From NCBI GenBank assembly GCA_948099385.1, contig CANUEZ040000164.1:1006501-1070500 (forward strand): a DNA stretch of 64,000 nucleotides. The letters are read 5' to 3'. The translations under genes and the position numbers were made by a program. The stretch comes from Fasciola hepatica (lineage: Eukaryota > Platyhelminthes > Trematoda > Plagiorchiida > Fasciolidae). The notes under the pieces are model-generated. The model was not told the origin of the DNA. It saw only the letters and a program-made list of their open reading frames with translations, and did no database searches. The stretch's first letter is position 1. The number at the start of each line of letters is the position of its first letter. Below are positions 10,734-22,693 of this stretch, piece after piece.

Positions 10734-11797
10734 GGGCCGCGGGTTTAGTTTTTATGATGAGCACCGGGAAATTTACACCCTGGTTCGCGTCGCCTGACTC
10801 CCTCACCGAAGCGACTGTGGTATTGACAATGTTCTTCTTTTGAAGAGCCAAGACCTCGTCGCAGTGACGGACTATGGAGCTTAGGTGAGCGTGCGGGGTC
10901 CCGCTCCCGAAACCTTTTTCTTTTTACTGATAGGTTTGCAAGCTGGCGTCAATTCTAGACAAAAATGACGCGAGGTCGTTAGATGTTGGCGAGGCAGGCA
11001 CCTGTGTGATGGAGGACCTGCTTATTCCAGCTAGAGCAGGGTTGTATCGTGACACACTTTCATCGACGATTGCTGCAGTTTCTTCCAGCGAGCATTCGCT
11101 AGTGGCACTTAGTAAAACCGGAATGTTGTGCGGCAAACGCTGCAGCCAAAGTTACCTTGAGAGCGGATCCTCGCCTACCGTTGGTCCTCTCAAGCTCTGT
11201 ATCTCACACAGCCGTTCGGAGGGACTCCTGCTTCCAAGCTAAACGTTTTGAAGTCGTTGCATACGGTTTTCCTGCGTTGGGGTCGTGCGGGCAATGACGG
11301 CCTCCTTCAAAGCCTCGTAGCTTCCGGAAGAGGTTATTACGCCCTTTACTAGCTTTGTGACCTCCGGCAGGAGGTGACTTGCTACCGACCTAAAACGGCT
11401 GGAGTCACTGGTTATACGGCAGCTTTCGAATTCTACCTCTACCAGCATGAACCAGAGTTTTGGATCAGCAGGCGTGAATGCCGGTTTGTGCAGCGAGATC
11501 GCCCCAACGGTGGGGTCTGAGCAGGGTTTCCGTTCAGCAAAAATAGCGATTGCTTTATCTAATGCAGGCGGAAAAAGAAATCATTGACCAGTGTGGCGAT
11601 ATAATCTTTGGAAGAAAAAAATCACGACGAAATAAACAGCAAAAGTATGTATAGGTAAAAAAATCTTTTGGTAAACCGACCATGAAATGTCAACAGATAG
11701 GGAAACAATAAAACACAAAAACGTACGCAGACGGGGCCTTGAACGGTAGAAAACAAGGAAACTCACGTGACCTGGGGATCACGTCAGGCTCATCAAT
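10734..11797 (-). pseudogene. Gypsy gag remnant and leader
   Basis: Minus-strand fragments at 11239-11448 (WFMLVEVEF-like start, then VASHLLPEVTKLV and YEALKEAVIARTTPTQENR) match the capsid pattern of Gypsy gag. A second piece at 10924-11136 probably carries the downstream spacer. Stops and shifts separate the pieces. No intact zinc knuckle was found. From about 11450 to 11797 I see gag N-terminal debris and the untranslated leader, and no other gene. Confidence 0.65.
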
Positions 11798-12099
11798 TGT
11801 AACGTTGGTTATACCTTACTTCGCGGTTCCCTTAGTAAACGCGTGCTTTGGTCCTTCGTACTGCGGGGACCACTTGCACGTTACTCTAATGCTCGGCGCT
11901 GTACGAATATGTTAACCAGAACAGTATTCTCCACGACCCGTGAGAACGAGAAGGCGATAGGGAGAGATAGTGGTCAGCGTGTATTTGGGAGCTTGCGTGA
12001 GAGCGCGAGCAAGAGCAGTGGTTAAATGGCCACCGCGCTTGGCAGTCAGCGTTCAGCTAAACAATAATCGTGGTGAAAGTGTGAACGAAGGTGGCCTCC
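11798..12099 (-). repeat. Gypsy LTR (5' LTR of the minus-strand element)
   Basis: Begins TGTAACG and matches 87-384 throughout. The last four bases (CTCC) differ from the TACA of the other copy, so the exact right edge is uncertain by a few bases. Confidence 0.78.
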
Positions 12100-12305
12100 G
12101 CTACAAAAGTACCCTGGTTATTAGGCATCAAAACTTACCAGCCCCCCGAACAGTCTGTTTCTTCTCTAGCCCCCCCCCCAAGTCATCAGCTCCTTACTCC
12201 CCCAGGACCTCCTTTTCATCCCCCACCTCCTCCCCTTTCCCCATCCTGAAACCCAGAAACGGTGGTCGTTGGAGATTCTGCAACAACTCCTGAGCAGGTG
12301 CTCAA

Positions 12306-14050
12306 TTGTTTTACAGCTATTGCCTGAGTGTGTTGAATAAGGTCCCGGAGCTTCGGCAGCTTGCAGTAGATAGGGAGCCTCAGATCATCGCCCTCACAGA
12401 AACATGGCTCACCCCTGATATACTTGGTGCAGAAACATCCATTCCGGTGTACCCCACAGTAAGGCAGAGCTCCAGCAGAGGTCGTGCCGGCGGGGTCATC
12501 ATATACTACGGTAATTCTATCCCTCCTCTCACTATACTGACAACCCCTACCTCTTCATGCGTTGATCGTTTGTGGATTGTGTTTGCCCTCCCTAGGGCAG
12601 ACATCATGCCGCTTGGTGTAGTCTATCGTCCTCCTGCATGCAATTCAGCCGATAGCCTAGGTCTCATAGACTTATTAGGCTCACTTAGAGCTACACAGAC
12701 TTCACCCATCTTTTAGTCACTGGTGACTTCAACCCGCCCAGTATCGACTGGCAACGAGCTGATGCCTCTGATATCATATTTGGTCAACCCCTCCTAGATC
12801 TTGTACTGAAGAACTCATGGGTGCAGAACGTAAGAAACCTGACCAGATATCGCACGGGACATGCCCCGTCACTACTAGACCTGGTCATCACCAACGAATG
12901 GTTCCAAATAGACGTGATGCACTACCTGCCGCCTCTCTGCAAAAGTGATCACATTCTCTTTGGGTTCGATTATATTGTGAAGTGGCATCATCTTCCCCAG
13001 AAATCAAAACTTTGGGATCCATCAAAAGGACCAGTTTTGACCAAGTGTGTGCATTTATTCGCTCCCAGGCAAACTCAGCTAACCTGGGTAACTCTGCTGA
13101 TGGAATGGCAGAAAATCTCAGAAAGTTGCTCTCCTTAGCTGATAGGCTATTTCTCTCCAAAATTCGTCGTCCACAGACCTGTAATCGGCCCCTCCGTCGC
13201 CCCATTAGGCGCATTCTAGACGAACGCGCGCGCCTCTTTGCTAGATATAAAGCCACAGGTCTTGCCCGCGAAGCAAAGGATTTCGGGATTATACGCAACA
13301 TATGCGGAGACAAGATAAGGTTTTCTGAGAAAGCAGTCTAACGATCTGTAGTTGCTCGATCACGGACCAATAAGGCAATTTTCTCTCAGTACATGCGTCG
13401 TCTAAGGGCACAGCTCTGAAGCCACTAGCTCTCACAGGAAGTGCGGATCCCCAATCACTTCCCTCTTCCAAGTAGCCGGAGCCTTCAGCCCCACTCTTCG
13501 TACTATTTCAGCTCCTTACCCAGATCATCTCACCCCAGCAAGCACCCGATATCTCTGGTCACTACACAACCACGCCACTATTCCAATTGGTGCAGTCGCA
13601 CAAGGTTCCCGACGGCGCAACCAATACTGCTCGTGCGCCCCCACTTAATCCACCCTCGCATTCCCAAGGAAAAGGCGGACAATTTATCTGCTCCTTATGA
13701 ATAGCTGTCTCAGCGATGTGCTGACGATTGAGTTTTCCCCAGTAGCTGGAAAAACAGTCATCGCAGCTATTCATAAGAAGGGGTGGTAGACATCTTGCTT
13801 CTAGTTACAGACCAGTTAGTCTCACTAGCAACACCAGCAACATTTTCGAGCGAATTTTGAAGAGCGCGGTTCTTTCCCATCTGCATAGAAATAGGATCAT
13901 CGCCCCGTCCCGACATGGGTTTCTTCTTGGCAGGTCATGCACCACCAATATGCTTACTGTCATGGATAGTCTAACGAAAGGCTGTGATGATGGCCAGCTC
14001 TCACACGCTGTATTCACCGATTTTGCTAAGGCCTTCTATAAGGTCTATAG
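12306..14050 (+). pseudogene. CR1-like non-LTR retrotransposon: endonuclease and start of reverse transcriptase
   Basis: Plus-strand frames encode an APE-type endonuclease. IIALTETWLTPDI (about 12385) holds the catalytic E, then GGVIIYYGNSIPPL, GVVYRPP, TGDFNPPSIDW (about 12720, D/N pair) and the DLVITNEWFQID ... KSDHILFGF end with the SDH triad. The linker (13140-13340) gives RRPIRRILDERARLFARY. RT starts with FERILKSAVLSHLHRNRII and R-S-C-T-T-N, then motif A as FTDFAKAFYKV (about 14015-14050). Several stops and shifts show it is dead. RT is interrupted here and resumes at about 15944. The 12100-12305 leader is pyrimidine-rich and holds no gene. Confidence 0.8.
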
Positions 14051-14077
14051 AAAACTTTCGAGAGCGGCTGGTGAACG

Positions 14078-14473
14078 TGTCTCTTATTGCGTCTAGCAGC
14101 GAAATACCAACGTTATCCCCTCTATCGGACGAATAGAGAAGACGCAAGTCGGTTTATAGATGCATGGTGTATTCTATACATCGTGGCGCCGAAACGGTAC
14201 CGATATGAGAGATACACCGAACGGAAAACAGAACGCAACGGCTGTGCAGAAAGTGAACCGCGAGCGCGTACGATCGGCGACCGACCGAAAGCGAAAGTGA
14301 TTTTAAAACGAGGTCGACGGAAACCTCGGAAAAGTCAGTCCAGTAAAACGTACGCAACCGGACAATACTGTGAGGTCGACGTCAAACGCCGGGGGAAGAT
14401 TGTAGAGAAAATAGATCCATAATGGTGTCTAGAAAACAATCATTTTCTCAAAACGATCGAGGTCACTACAGCA
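14078..14473 (-). repeat. Probable LTR of the second Gypsy element
   Basis: The right edge is placed where a purine-rich tract on the minus strand (GGCGGGGGGC, 14474-14483) meets TGCTGTAGTGACC, the expected polypurine-tract/LTR junction. The left edge is placed at TGTCTCTTATTG. There is only one copy, so the borders cannot be confirmed by a partner. Confidence 0.5.
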
Positions 14474-15027
14474 GCCCCCCGCCAGAAAGCACGGAATGCC
14501 TTCGAAAAATGTCAAGGAGGAGAAGTCATACAAACGGTATTCGTGTGCGTGAATGCGTGCAAACTACTTGAATGTAGCTATGCTGTAGGATGCCGACGGG
14601 CAAAATCCGTGGTATGCAGGAACCGTAGGATGATGGTCGAGCATAAACCAGATTACTTGCCGGTGACATCGATTACGTGAATCGTCATCCATGTGTGCCA
14701 CACCAATCAAGTCCAGCGTCGGGTAACCGTTAACCAATATGATATCCGGAAGCCAAATCTGTAAGTTCGTCAATGACAAGGAACGAGAGCAACAGGGCCG
14801 ATCCAGAATGCAAACGTTGGTGCCAAAATTCTTCAGATTCCGTGGCACCAGCGAAGCGTACCATATAGCGAGGTTCCATGAAAGGAAAATAAATGGAAAA
14901 CTGCTGTGGCCGCCGCATTGGACGTGACTAGAATACAGTAATAACTAATGAGGTAGAGTAAATCATGTCTAGACGATGAACACGAAAGTTATTACTGCGA
15001 AGTGCAATGGTTAAGATCGTGTTTGAC

Positions 15028-15935
15028 CTAGATGCGGAAACGTGCTGGGCCAACGATCTTCCGACCGGAACGTGAGACGGGAGCCTCATTCACGGACGGG
15101 TGCGTACGCGTGCTCTGCTGACTTGAACTTGAGACAGTATTTTCATTGGAGGACGTAACAGGGCCAACGGACTGCTGACTTGAACGTGAGACGATAGCCT
15201 CATTCGAAGTCGTAGCAGGCAACGCTAACTGCAGACCTTGACGTGACAAGGAAGTGTCGTCAACAGGCAGTGCAGGGTTAACATCGAATCTCATGTCAGC
15301 GGGCGACACGCTGTCATCATCGTAGTCGGCTTTGAGACGATCGATGCTAACTGTATCGATGCGACCGTGTCGATCAACCCTGAAGGTCTTATTGTGACAA
15401 GAAATCACGCGAAACGGACCTTCCTAAGGCTGTTGTAATGGTTTCCGTACCGAATCAACACGAATGAATAGACGCGAACAAGTTTCGAGTTCGGTCGGAA
15501 CAAAAACTTGTCGTCGCTGCATTCGAATCTGCACCGAAGCGAGATTTAGCATGTACGTAGACATACGGTGAACGTAAGTCTGTACGGCAAGTGAGTTTGT
15601 GCTCCGTGGCGTGAAGAACTCCCCAGGCAGTCGTAATGTCGTGCCGTAGACAAGTTCTGCGGCGGAACATTGGATATCTGCCTTCATGCAAGTCCTGATA
15701 CCAAGCAGAACTAGTGGTAACGTCTCGTACCAGTCGGGGCTCTCGTATGTTTTAAGAGCCGCTTTGAGTTGGCGTTGAAAATGTTCAACTAAACCATTCG
15801 ATGCCGGATGGTACGCGGTCGTGCGAATGCGTTTCGTACCCAGCATGTGAGCTAATGAAGAGAATAGTTCGGACTCAACTTGTTGCCCTCGATCGGTAGT
15901 GATTGTGGGAGGACAGCCATATGAAGCTGTCCATC
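15028..15935 (-). pseudogene. Gypsy integrase C-terminal half
   Basis: Minus-strand reading starts with GCPPTITTDRGQQVESELF (second catalytic D, about 15890-15935). It then gives TTAYHPASNGLVEHFQRQLKAAL with the catalytic E, a conserved VYGTTLRLPGEF segment, and DTVSIDRLKADYDDD. A stop near 15424 splits it into two ORFs. The C-terminus contains three loosely repeated units of about 20 residues and ends VSRSGRKIVGPARF, a typical Gypsy pol tail. It is closer to the Gypsy element at 87-12099 (which reads DTVSIGRLKPAV) than to the one at 18697. Confidence 0.8.
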
Positions 15936-15943
15936 GTTCTATC

Positions 15944-16886
15944 AGATGTCCCTCCTGCCGCTATTCTTCATAAGCTGCAAACACACGGGATTGCAGGCTC
16001 CATGTTGGCCATCTTGTCCAGCTTCCTTACCGACCGCACCTTTGCGGGTTAGGCGGAGAGTGTTTTGTCTCAACCCTCCCCAGTAACAACTGGGGTCTCT
16101 CAAGGGTCGGTCTCAGGTCCTTTACTTTTCTAGATCTACATAAAGATCTTCCGACGGCCCTTACTGCGAACATTGCTATGTAAGCAGACAGCGTAATGCT
16201 CTGGAGTTCGAGCCTCTTTCCCGCGCATCATTGGGGATGATAACCCCAGAATTTTCGGCGCGTGTATCCGACCTCTGTCAGAGTACGGCAGTCAGATAGT
16301 GCACTGTGGTCTTGTCCGAGACCGTGAGATCTTAGAAAGGGTTCAGAGGGCCTCCATAAAAGCAGTATTCTGTCTGTCCCATCTACCTCACCCCGTCCGC
16401 TTCTCACTCCTCAGCCTCTATCCCCTTGAATCAAGTCGCGTAAGGGGTGATCTTTTTTTGATGTTTCACCATTTCGAATCAGGTCAAAGCTATTGTTTCT
16501 TCTCCGTCTGCCCAGCCTCTTCTCTCCGTGGTCACAGCAGAAAGGTTTTTAAATCGAGACCACGCACTTCACTAAGGATTACGTTTTTAAGCTGTAGGGT
16601 TATTACTCAGTGTAAAGCACTTCCGGAAGATATTTTTCCCTCGCAGAACAAAACTATCTTCAGGAAAAAGTTAGACATCTGCCTGGGTCTCCCCAAGAAA
16701 ATCATTGTCCAAAAAAGTGAAGTAGATGTCTTTTATTGCGTATACGTTCATGAATGTCGAACCCCCATTCCGCTTAAGGCACTGCCCACAGTGAGACATT
16801 GCATGATGTCATGTGTATTTTGTTTTTGTTGCCGCCCCGCCCCGCCCCCTCCTCCATTTGTTATCACTCTTGTTTCAGCTCGGTGA
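15944..16886 (+). pseudogene. CR1-like reverse transcriptase, C-terminal part
   Basis: Continues the RT of 12306-14050. VPPAAILHKLQTHGIAGSML is followed by SFLTDRTF, then VTTGVSQGSVSGPLLF (motif B, about 16080-16130). The YADD-containing block between about 16140 and 16290 looks deleted or unreadable. The ORF at 16299-16886 carries the end of the protein: ILERVQRASIKAV, PLESSRVRGDLFLMF, the LRGHSRKVFK segment, CKALPEDIFPSQNK and IFRKKLDICLG. This is the usual carboxy terminus of CR1-like proteins. Stops occur within RT. Confidence 0.8.
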
Positions 16887-18329
16887 GTCCGACAGAAGAT
16901 CAAAGACTTCATCGAGAACCGGGACTATTTGACTCAAAGTCTCGAACCCGTGTATTACATCAAGACTTCAAGACAACTGAATTGGGAGCGCGCTGTCCAA
17001 TCCGAGTTCGGCCTTTCCGCTTATGTCCTTGGGTGGTGGTTGTGTCTGTGGTGCTTTTGAGTGCGATCGTTTCACCGGTCATTTCTTCCCCAACTCAGCC
17101 GGTTTCGGCAGAATTCGCTTTTTACGAAGCCCTTTTTGTGTAGTTTGGTTTTGTTGAACTCATGGCACAGTTTATATTCCATGTGGGGGATGATAGGTTC
17201 AGATGTGTTTTAAACTGTGTTCATATTGGAAGGTTATTCGTGTAACAAAGATTAGGTCCCTCGGGTTAAGTGACGTTCGAAAATAAAAGCAAACAAACTT
17301 GAACGGTCATCACATCGATTATGGAACATTAGTCATAGACCATTAGGGTCGGATCAGGTCGTAGAACTTGTTGTTTTGGCCTATTTGGTAAGTCCAGTTT
17401 CTTTTTGAATCAACGAGTTTCAGACGGATTCCGCTGCACTGAAACAACGAGTAGTACGGTGAAATTGTTTAGACTGGATGCCTGGTCGCCTGCAGGAGGC
17501 ACAAAAGACGAAGCTAACCGTCGGAAGATGTTTCATAATTAGCTTACATGGTCTTAACCCCCGTGTCTCATCTAGTAGATGGTCTTCATAATGTCAGCTA
17601 GGTAGAAATAATAATCGCAGTAGCAGTGGTAAAGTGTAATCATAAACATAACTACACCACATCCTCTAGGAGACGGTTCCGGGCGTTCACCATATGATGT
17701 GCGAAGGACTATACATTGAAACTGCGATGTGCTGGTGGTTTGGTGAGCGTAAGATCGTGATCTCTAAAGACCGTGTTATGACTGAGAGACAAGAGCAAAG
17801 CTCCGGTTTGACAGACTCTTCAACTGCTTAGATCCCTCTTTGAGGACCCTTCTCCAGTATTCGTTCTGTTGAGAAGAGATTGCGCTGTCCTAATCTGGCT
17901 TTATTCGGCAGTCCTTTTAATCCTCTAACGAATGCCGTAAAATGTCGTCGTACCTGCTCTACACTGCCTGTCGCACATGAGTGACTGTTACCAGACTTCG
18001 ACGCAGTACTCTAAGTAGCTTTACGAACGCTTTGGCGAGAGGGATGGACACTTTCGCTTCCTGGGAGCAAACAGTCCTAGGTAGTTGGTACAAAGATCAA
18101 TCGTCCAGAATTCTTTCAGTGGTATGCACAGGGATCGGCACCCACTGCTTCCACTTCCCAGTTCCTTTCTGTAGTAGTAGTAGTAGTCCGATTCTCTTGT
18201 TTTGCTAAAAATGAACGATTAGAACACTTATCATCAATAAGGCAATAGACAACCATGGCGTGTTTCGTCACGCTTAGCGCTCCAGTTCATAGGCACTGAC
18301 TCCTGGGATTACTGATGCGCCATGAACAG
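16887..18329. other. Non-coding stretch: probable CR1 3' end, then unrecognised sequence
   Basis: 16887-17300 probably holds the 3' untranslated part of the CR1-like element, with an AATAAAA-type sequence near 17283. From 17300 to 18329 I see no gene or known repeat, only a short (GTA)n tract at 18171-18187. Confidence 0.4.
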
Positions 18330-18689
18330 TTAATTGTGCTTCTCCCAAATTTTAGTATCCCACCTCCAGGAATATCTCATCCCACCTAACATGCGCTGCA
18401 CTTTAAACTGCTTCACATCCTGCACGATAACCACTTCTTCGGTTAGCCTGTTCCAAACTCCCACTACTTTGCTGTTGGAGAAGTTTTTCCGTACATTTAG
18501 CATCGAGTGTTCCTTACATAACTTTATATTGTTTTCTCTCGTTCTCTGGTCAGTAGCCTGTTCAAATGTATCGTTAGCCCTTACTCCCGATAAACCCTTT
18601 AGGATTTTAAAATGACTCAGTGTGATCCTTCTATGTCTTCTGGCTTCTAGCGAGATGACCATGTCTTCATTTACTAATTTATTACGCAA
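18330..18689 (-). pseudogene. Second CR1-like element, C-terminal end
   Basis: 119 codons with EARRHRRITLSHFKILKGL, then FEQATDQRTRENNIKL, NVRKNFSNSKVVGVWNRL and EEVVIVQDVKQFK. These are the closing segments of CR1-like RT proteins. The reading stops at the Gypsy LTR that begins at 18697. The matching upstream part of the same element lies at 22774-24446. Confidence 0.8.
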
Positions 18690-18696
18690 TAATAGT

Positions 18697-18860
18697 TGTA
18701 ATGAGTCAGCAACACCAGTCGGAGAATAAGAAGTTCGCCCAGAAGTAAGGCTTTAATCAGTTTGTCAGTTGTACATATAGCTGAGAAATAAAGTGCAGCA
18801 AAAATTAGAATATGCGGAAAAAGAATAACAACACAAACAGCAGAAAGCCAATTCACAACA
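18697..18860 (-). repeat. Gypsy LTR, left copy
   Basis: Starts TGTAATGAGTC and ends TTCACAACA. Shared blocks with 22459-22632 include AATAAGAAGTT, CATATAGCTGA and GCAGCAAAAATTAGAATATG. Confidence 0.75.
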
Positions 18861-19034
18861 TTCTTCCCGGGTGCATGAGATTGTTCATACACGCAATGAA
18901 ATGTGAAAAGTAAAAACCTAGTTCGCACATGTTTATGTATGCCTATAGATAGGAAGTTTGCGCTTCGCTATTTCGCAGGCAGTGAAGACGAACTCTCTGT
19001 TGCTGCTGGAGAAGGCTTTCTACGGCTTTCCGTT

Positions 19035-21092
19035 CTAAGTGAAGTTTTCGGGAGCACCGTCCATGGAACTACTCGGGTTAGGTGGTGATATCGATGGAGT
19101 TTCTGGCTTGATGTCTGGTTCAAAGATCGTTGTATCGTCATCGTGAGCAGGGGCAACTAGCTGGAGTAATGAAACTGAATCTTTGCAACCATTTCGAAAA
19201 CGTACTGGAGCATAACTCGGAATCCATTCCAGCATTTCCACCTCCTCTCCTAAAAAATCGTATTTGGAACATCAGTTATTCTTCTTCCATAACACCTAGT
19301 AAGTATTTAGAAGCCAACTAGGGACGGTGCCCTAGTACAAGCTCGGTGGTTGTGAACGGGTAGACGTTCGTGTGGTGTTGCGTTTGTTTCTGTGCCGAGA
19401 ATCGAACGTATGTAGTGCAATGCAACAGATCCCAGGTGTTAAGTATCGAGTCCTCGTGACTTCAGAGCAAAGGTAATAGTCTTCCAAGGTGTGCCGTTTA
19501 AACGTTCACTCTGTCCGTTAGATTGTGGGTTATAAGCGATAGTGTAGCGCGAAGGAAATCGCTGAGTTCAACAGACATAAATGAAGTCCCGCCGTCAAAA
19601 TGGAAGCACGCGGGCATACCAAGAATAGCAAACGAATTAGTGAGACACTGAATGACAGTAGATGTAGAAATTTCTTGTCAAGGATAAGTGAATAAGAAAC
19701 GGGAAAACTGTCCAACGGTTGTGGGAAGTAATTTGTCATGCGTGGGTGATGGTAATGATCCTTTGAAGTCTACACTGAGTAATTAGAAGGGTTGAGTGGT
19801 TTCAAGAAGAGGCACATGCAGTGGATTAAAAAACCTTCCCTTCAGTTCTGCGCCAATTCGACAAGAGGATATCATATCTTTTACTTCCTGAACCGACAAT
19901 GGGAGGTTTTGGGTGCGCACAAAATGAACCATACGAGTCACTTGCGGGTGGCGTAAGGATGCACGAAGCTTGTATAGGGCAGTGCAATTGAGAGCTGAGA
20001 CACAGGAAAGCCGAGTGTGTCGTTTAATACTGAGTTGTTAAGTCCCGGATGGTAAACAACGTCGTACCGAAAGGCAGAGAGTTCTGCACGCAGCCATCGG
20101 ATCTTATTTTTAATCGTGCCTCTCGAGCGATTGTCAGATGTAAAGGCCGCCGACCGTTGGTCCGTGGCCAGTTTGAAGTGATGTTGGATTAAAAATTGGC
20201 GCCATTTTTAGTGCTTCGAGGATTGCGTATGCCTCCTTTTCAACGGCGGAGTGGGGCTGCTCAGGTGGAGATAAAGTTCAAGAAAAAAAAATGCCACCGG
20301 TCTACCGTTTTGATTGAGAGTAGCTTCAATCTATCAGATGCATCGGTTTTGACAACCAGTATTCCCGGGCCTATGGTGACAACTGCGGCATTTTCAGGTT
20401 CTTGCTTTAGGCGTGTAAAAGTGTTTAGGACGTCTGGGAGAAGCGGAAAAGTTCGATTCGTTACCAAAGGATGAATTTTGTCCGATAAATGTGAGATTCA
20501 ACGCGAGTAATATGCAAAAATGCCAAAAATACGCTCCCGGGCTTTGAGAATATTTGGAGGTGGTAACATTAGTAAGGGCTGCAATATTTCGGGATCTGGT
20601 TTAACGAAACCATTGGACACCCCGTAACCCAGGGTATTCATCTTCGTGGTTCGGAAAATACTCTTGGTTTTACTGAACGTTGTGCCATATTCAGTGGCGA
20701 CTTCCAAGAGCCTGCCTAGATTACGATCGTGGTTGTTCTCATTCTGACAGCAACTAGTTAAGTTGTCAAAATGGGCAAAGGTATCCACATGCTTTTCATT
20801 GAAAATTATTGTCTGTCATCCGTCGAAAGCAGGCAACACCGTTAGTTACACAGAAGGGAATCCGATAGAACTGATGGAGTCGATTGCAAGCCTCAAAAGC
20901 TGTGTATTTGCGTTCTTCAACTTTGTTCGGTATTTGACGATAGACACTTTTCAGATCAAGAGTGCAAAACACAGAGTAACCGGCAATTTTTGCAATCAAA
21001 TCATCGATGAGGGAAAATGGATAAGCATCAAGGTAAGTAAATTGACTGATTGTCTGACTGATCGACGACCATTCTTCGCATGTGTCGTCCAT
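19035..21092 (-). pseudogene. Gypsy pol remnant: reverse transcriptase, RNase H, integrase
   Basis: RT at 20796-21092 has FTYLDAYPFSLIDDLI and FCTLDLKSVYRQIP (motif A), then KYTAFEA and FYRIPFCVTNGVACF. At 20498-20788 is the segment after the active site, with TTKMNTLGYGVSNGFVKP. The active-site YxDD itself falls in a break and is not readable. RNase H begins at 20261-20467 with VVKTDASD. Integrase pieces lie at 19035-19700, including ILGMPACFHFDGGTSFMS (second catalytic motif with D kept). Many stops. The YP-x-x-IDD type of RT recurs in the Gypsy fragments at 33900 and 47770. Confidence 0.78.
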
Positions 21093-22458
21093 TGGAGGCC
21101 ACCAGGACTTGCGCGCTCCATGGAGATTTTGATGGTTCTATTATACCAGATTCAAGAGGCGTTCGTATTTCTGATTGAATGAATGATTCGTCCTGAGGAG
21201 TGTAGTGGCGATTTGCCTACAGTCTGGGGAGAGATGCTGACAGACGGACATGGTTTCAACATGAGCAGCAAGTAAGCTACAAGCAGGGAAAGTGGGCTAT
21301 GTACCTGGAAAAAGGATTTCAGTGCGCTGGCGTTGTTTCAAGGAGTCATGACCCAGCAGCACTTCAGTATAGAGATCGAGTAGAAGAGATAGTCTGACAT
21401 GATCATAAAAGGTATTTCTGTGTTTGAGAGAAACAATACAGAGTCCGTGTGTAAGTACTAGATAAGCATGTAGATGCCATTGTGACACACTTATGTGAAT
21501 TCACTATGGACTACCTGTGTTTTTCTACGATTGTTTGAGAAATGTGATTTTCAGAGCTTCTCGTGTCGATGAGTGCACGCAAAAAGGCCGTTTACAGATA
21601 TACTGATGACAGCATCGGATAGACAGGCGAGTGCTGCAGCGGCAGTAATGTCAGACAACAGTGAGTTTGTGACAGATGACGCGATCATTATTTTGCCTTA
21701 ACCGATGTGCTCGACAGACACACTGAAAATGTCCTCTCTTTCCTCGGGTATTACACGCAGCTTCTCTTGCGGAGCAACAAGTCCGCGGATGACGAGAGAG
21801 ATATAACAGGATGAATCGCTCACAGCTGAGAGTACATCCTTCGAAGTCGACTTTTGAGGTGCAAAAGATCCAGAAGTTCGTGTTGTTTGTGATGTGAAGC
21901 ACACAGAGGTATCGCGGTTGCACGATAAAGACCATGTAAGCTAGTTCCAGTCGTCGGGAGAAATCAGATGTTGTCTTGAGGTCCAGTTATTTTCTTCCCC
22001 AGTAGTTTTTGTCGAATTCCGTAGCACAGAAATCCACGAATGAAGGAATCACGAATAAATTAATCACGATTTACTTCAGCAGTAGTTGCCTTGAATTTAC
22101 ATTCAATGGCGAGAGACTTCGAACGTTGAAGGAACTGGTTAAGAGTCTGACCACTTTCTTGGTGAGCATTCGAGAGAACGTGTCGGGTGAAAATCTCATT
22201 CTTAGGTTGGATGTACAGATTAGTCAAAATTTCGATGGCAGAATCAAAGTTTGTACATTTGACGATGTGCTTTCAGACAAACGGCGAAACCAGGTTAGTT
22301 GAAGTGACGAGTTTATCCACATTAGGATCCTTTATGTTGGCCAGATGGCTGTCCAAAGTTTTCCAGTAAATCCAGAGACATCTGGCGTCAGACGAATGAG
22401 GATCGGCATCGAATCGTTCTGGTCAAAGCACTCGCTTCGGTGGATAAGTTGATTAAAT
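21093..22458 (-). pseudogene. Probable gag/protease region of the third Gypsy element
   Basis: Lies between RT and the 5' LTR, where gag and protease belong. Fragmentary minus-strand ORFs (21297-21488, 21651-21935) do not show a clear capsid, zinc knuckle or D-T-G protease motif. Assignment is by position. I recognise nothing else here. Confidence 0.45.
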
Positions 22459-22632
22459 TGTGGTGAGTCAACAACATGCGTTCAACACCAACCACAGAAT
22501 AAGAAGTTTACCCGGAAGTGAGGCTTTAGTCAGTTTTCAATGGTACATATAGCTGAAAAATAGAATGCAGCAAAAATTAGAATATGCGAAAAACGAACAA
22601 AAACACAAACAGTGGGAAACCATTTCACAACA
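22459..22632 (-). repeat. Gypsy LTR, right copy
   Basis: Starts TGTGGTGAGTC and ends TTCACAACA. Partner of 18697-18860, with one internal insertion of about 10 bases. Confidence 0.75.
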
Positions 22633-22693
22633 GTGGTACAATACTCCAGGAAGGGAGTCGCGGCTATTTAAAGGCTGAAAATTGGGCAAAGTG

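Larger units (their letters stand above)
87..12099 (-). mobile_element. Ty3/Gypsy LTR retrotransposon, interrupted by a BEL/Pao element
   Basis: A Gypsy element read right to left. The order from the right is LTR, gag remnant, aspartic protease, reverse transcriptase, RNase H, integrase, LTR. The two LTRs (87-388 and 11798-12099) run colinearly for about 298 bp with roughly six differences by eye. They are flanked by GATAC (82-86) and GCTAC (12100-12104), a 4/5 match that fits an aged target duplication. The internal region is split at 2970-9577 by a BEL/Pao element. The host Gypsy sequence without the insert is about 5.4 kb, a normal size. Gag and pol are broken by stops and shifts, so the element is dead. 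The protease-RT-integrase style resembles CsRn1-like trematode Gypsy elements; that clade placement is inference. Confidence 0.85.
14078..15940 (-). mobile_element. 3' fragment of a second Gypsy element inserted in the CR1-like element
   Basis: A minus-strand Gypsy 3' end. It comprises a putative LTR (14078-14473), an untranslated region (14474-15027), and integrase from its second catalytic aspartate to the C-terminus (15028-15935). The 5' two thirds and the second LTR are missing. CR1 RT coding sequence flanks it on both sides (motif A to the left, the segment after motif A to the right), so it inserted into that element. Exact borders are uncertain by about 25 bp. Confidence 0.75.
18697..22632 (-). 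mobile_element. Third Gypsy element, inserted in the second CR1-like element
   Basis: Short LTRs (18697-18860, 164 bp, and 22459-22632, 174 bp) both run TGT...TTCACAACA and align over most of their length. The left copy lacks about 10 bases near its start. Between them, minus-strand gag, RT, RNase H and integrase remnants occur in Gypsy order. Divergence and stops are heavier than in the 87-12099 element, so this copy is older. Target duplications are not evident. Confidence 0.8.
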
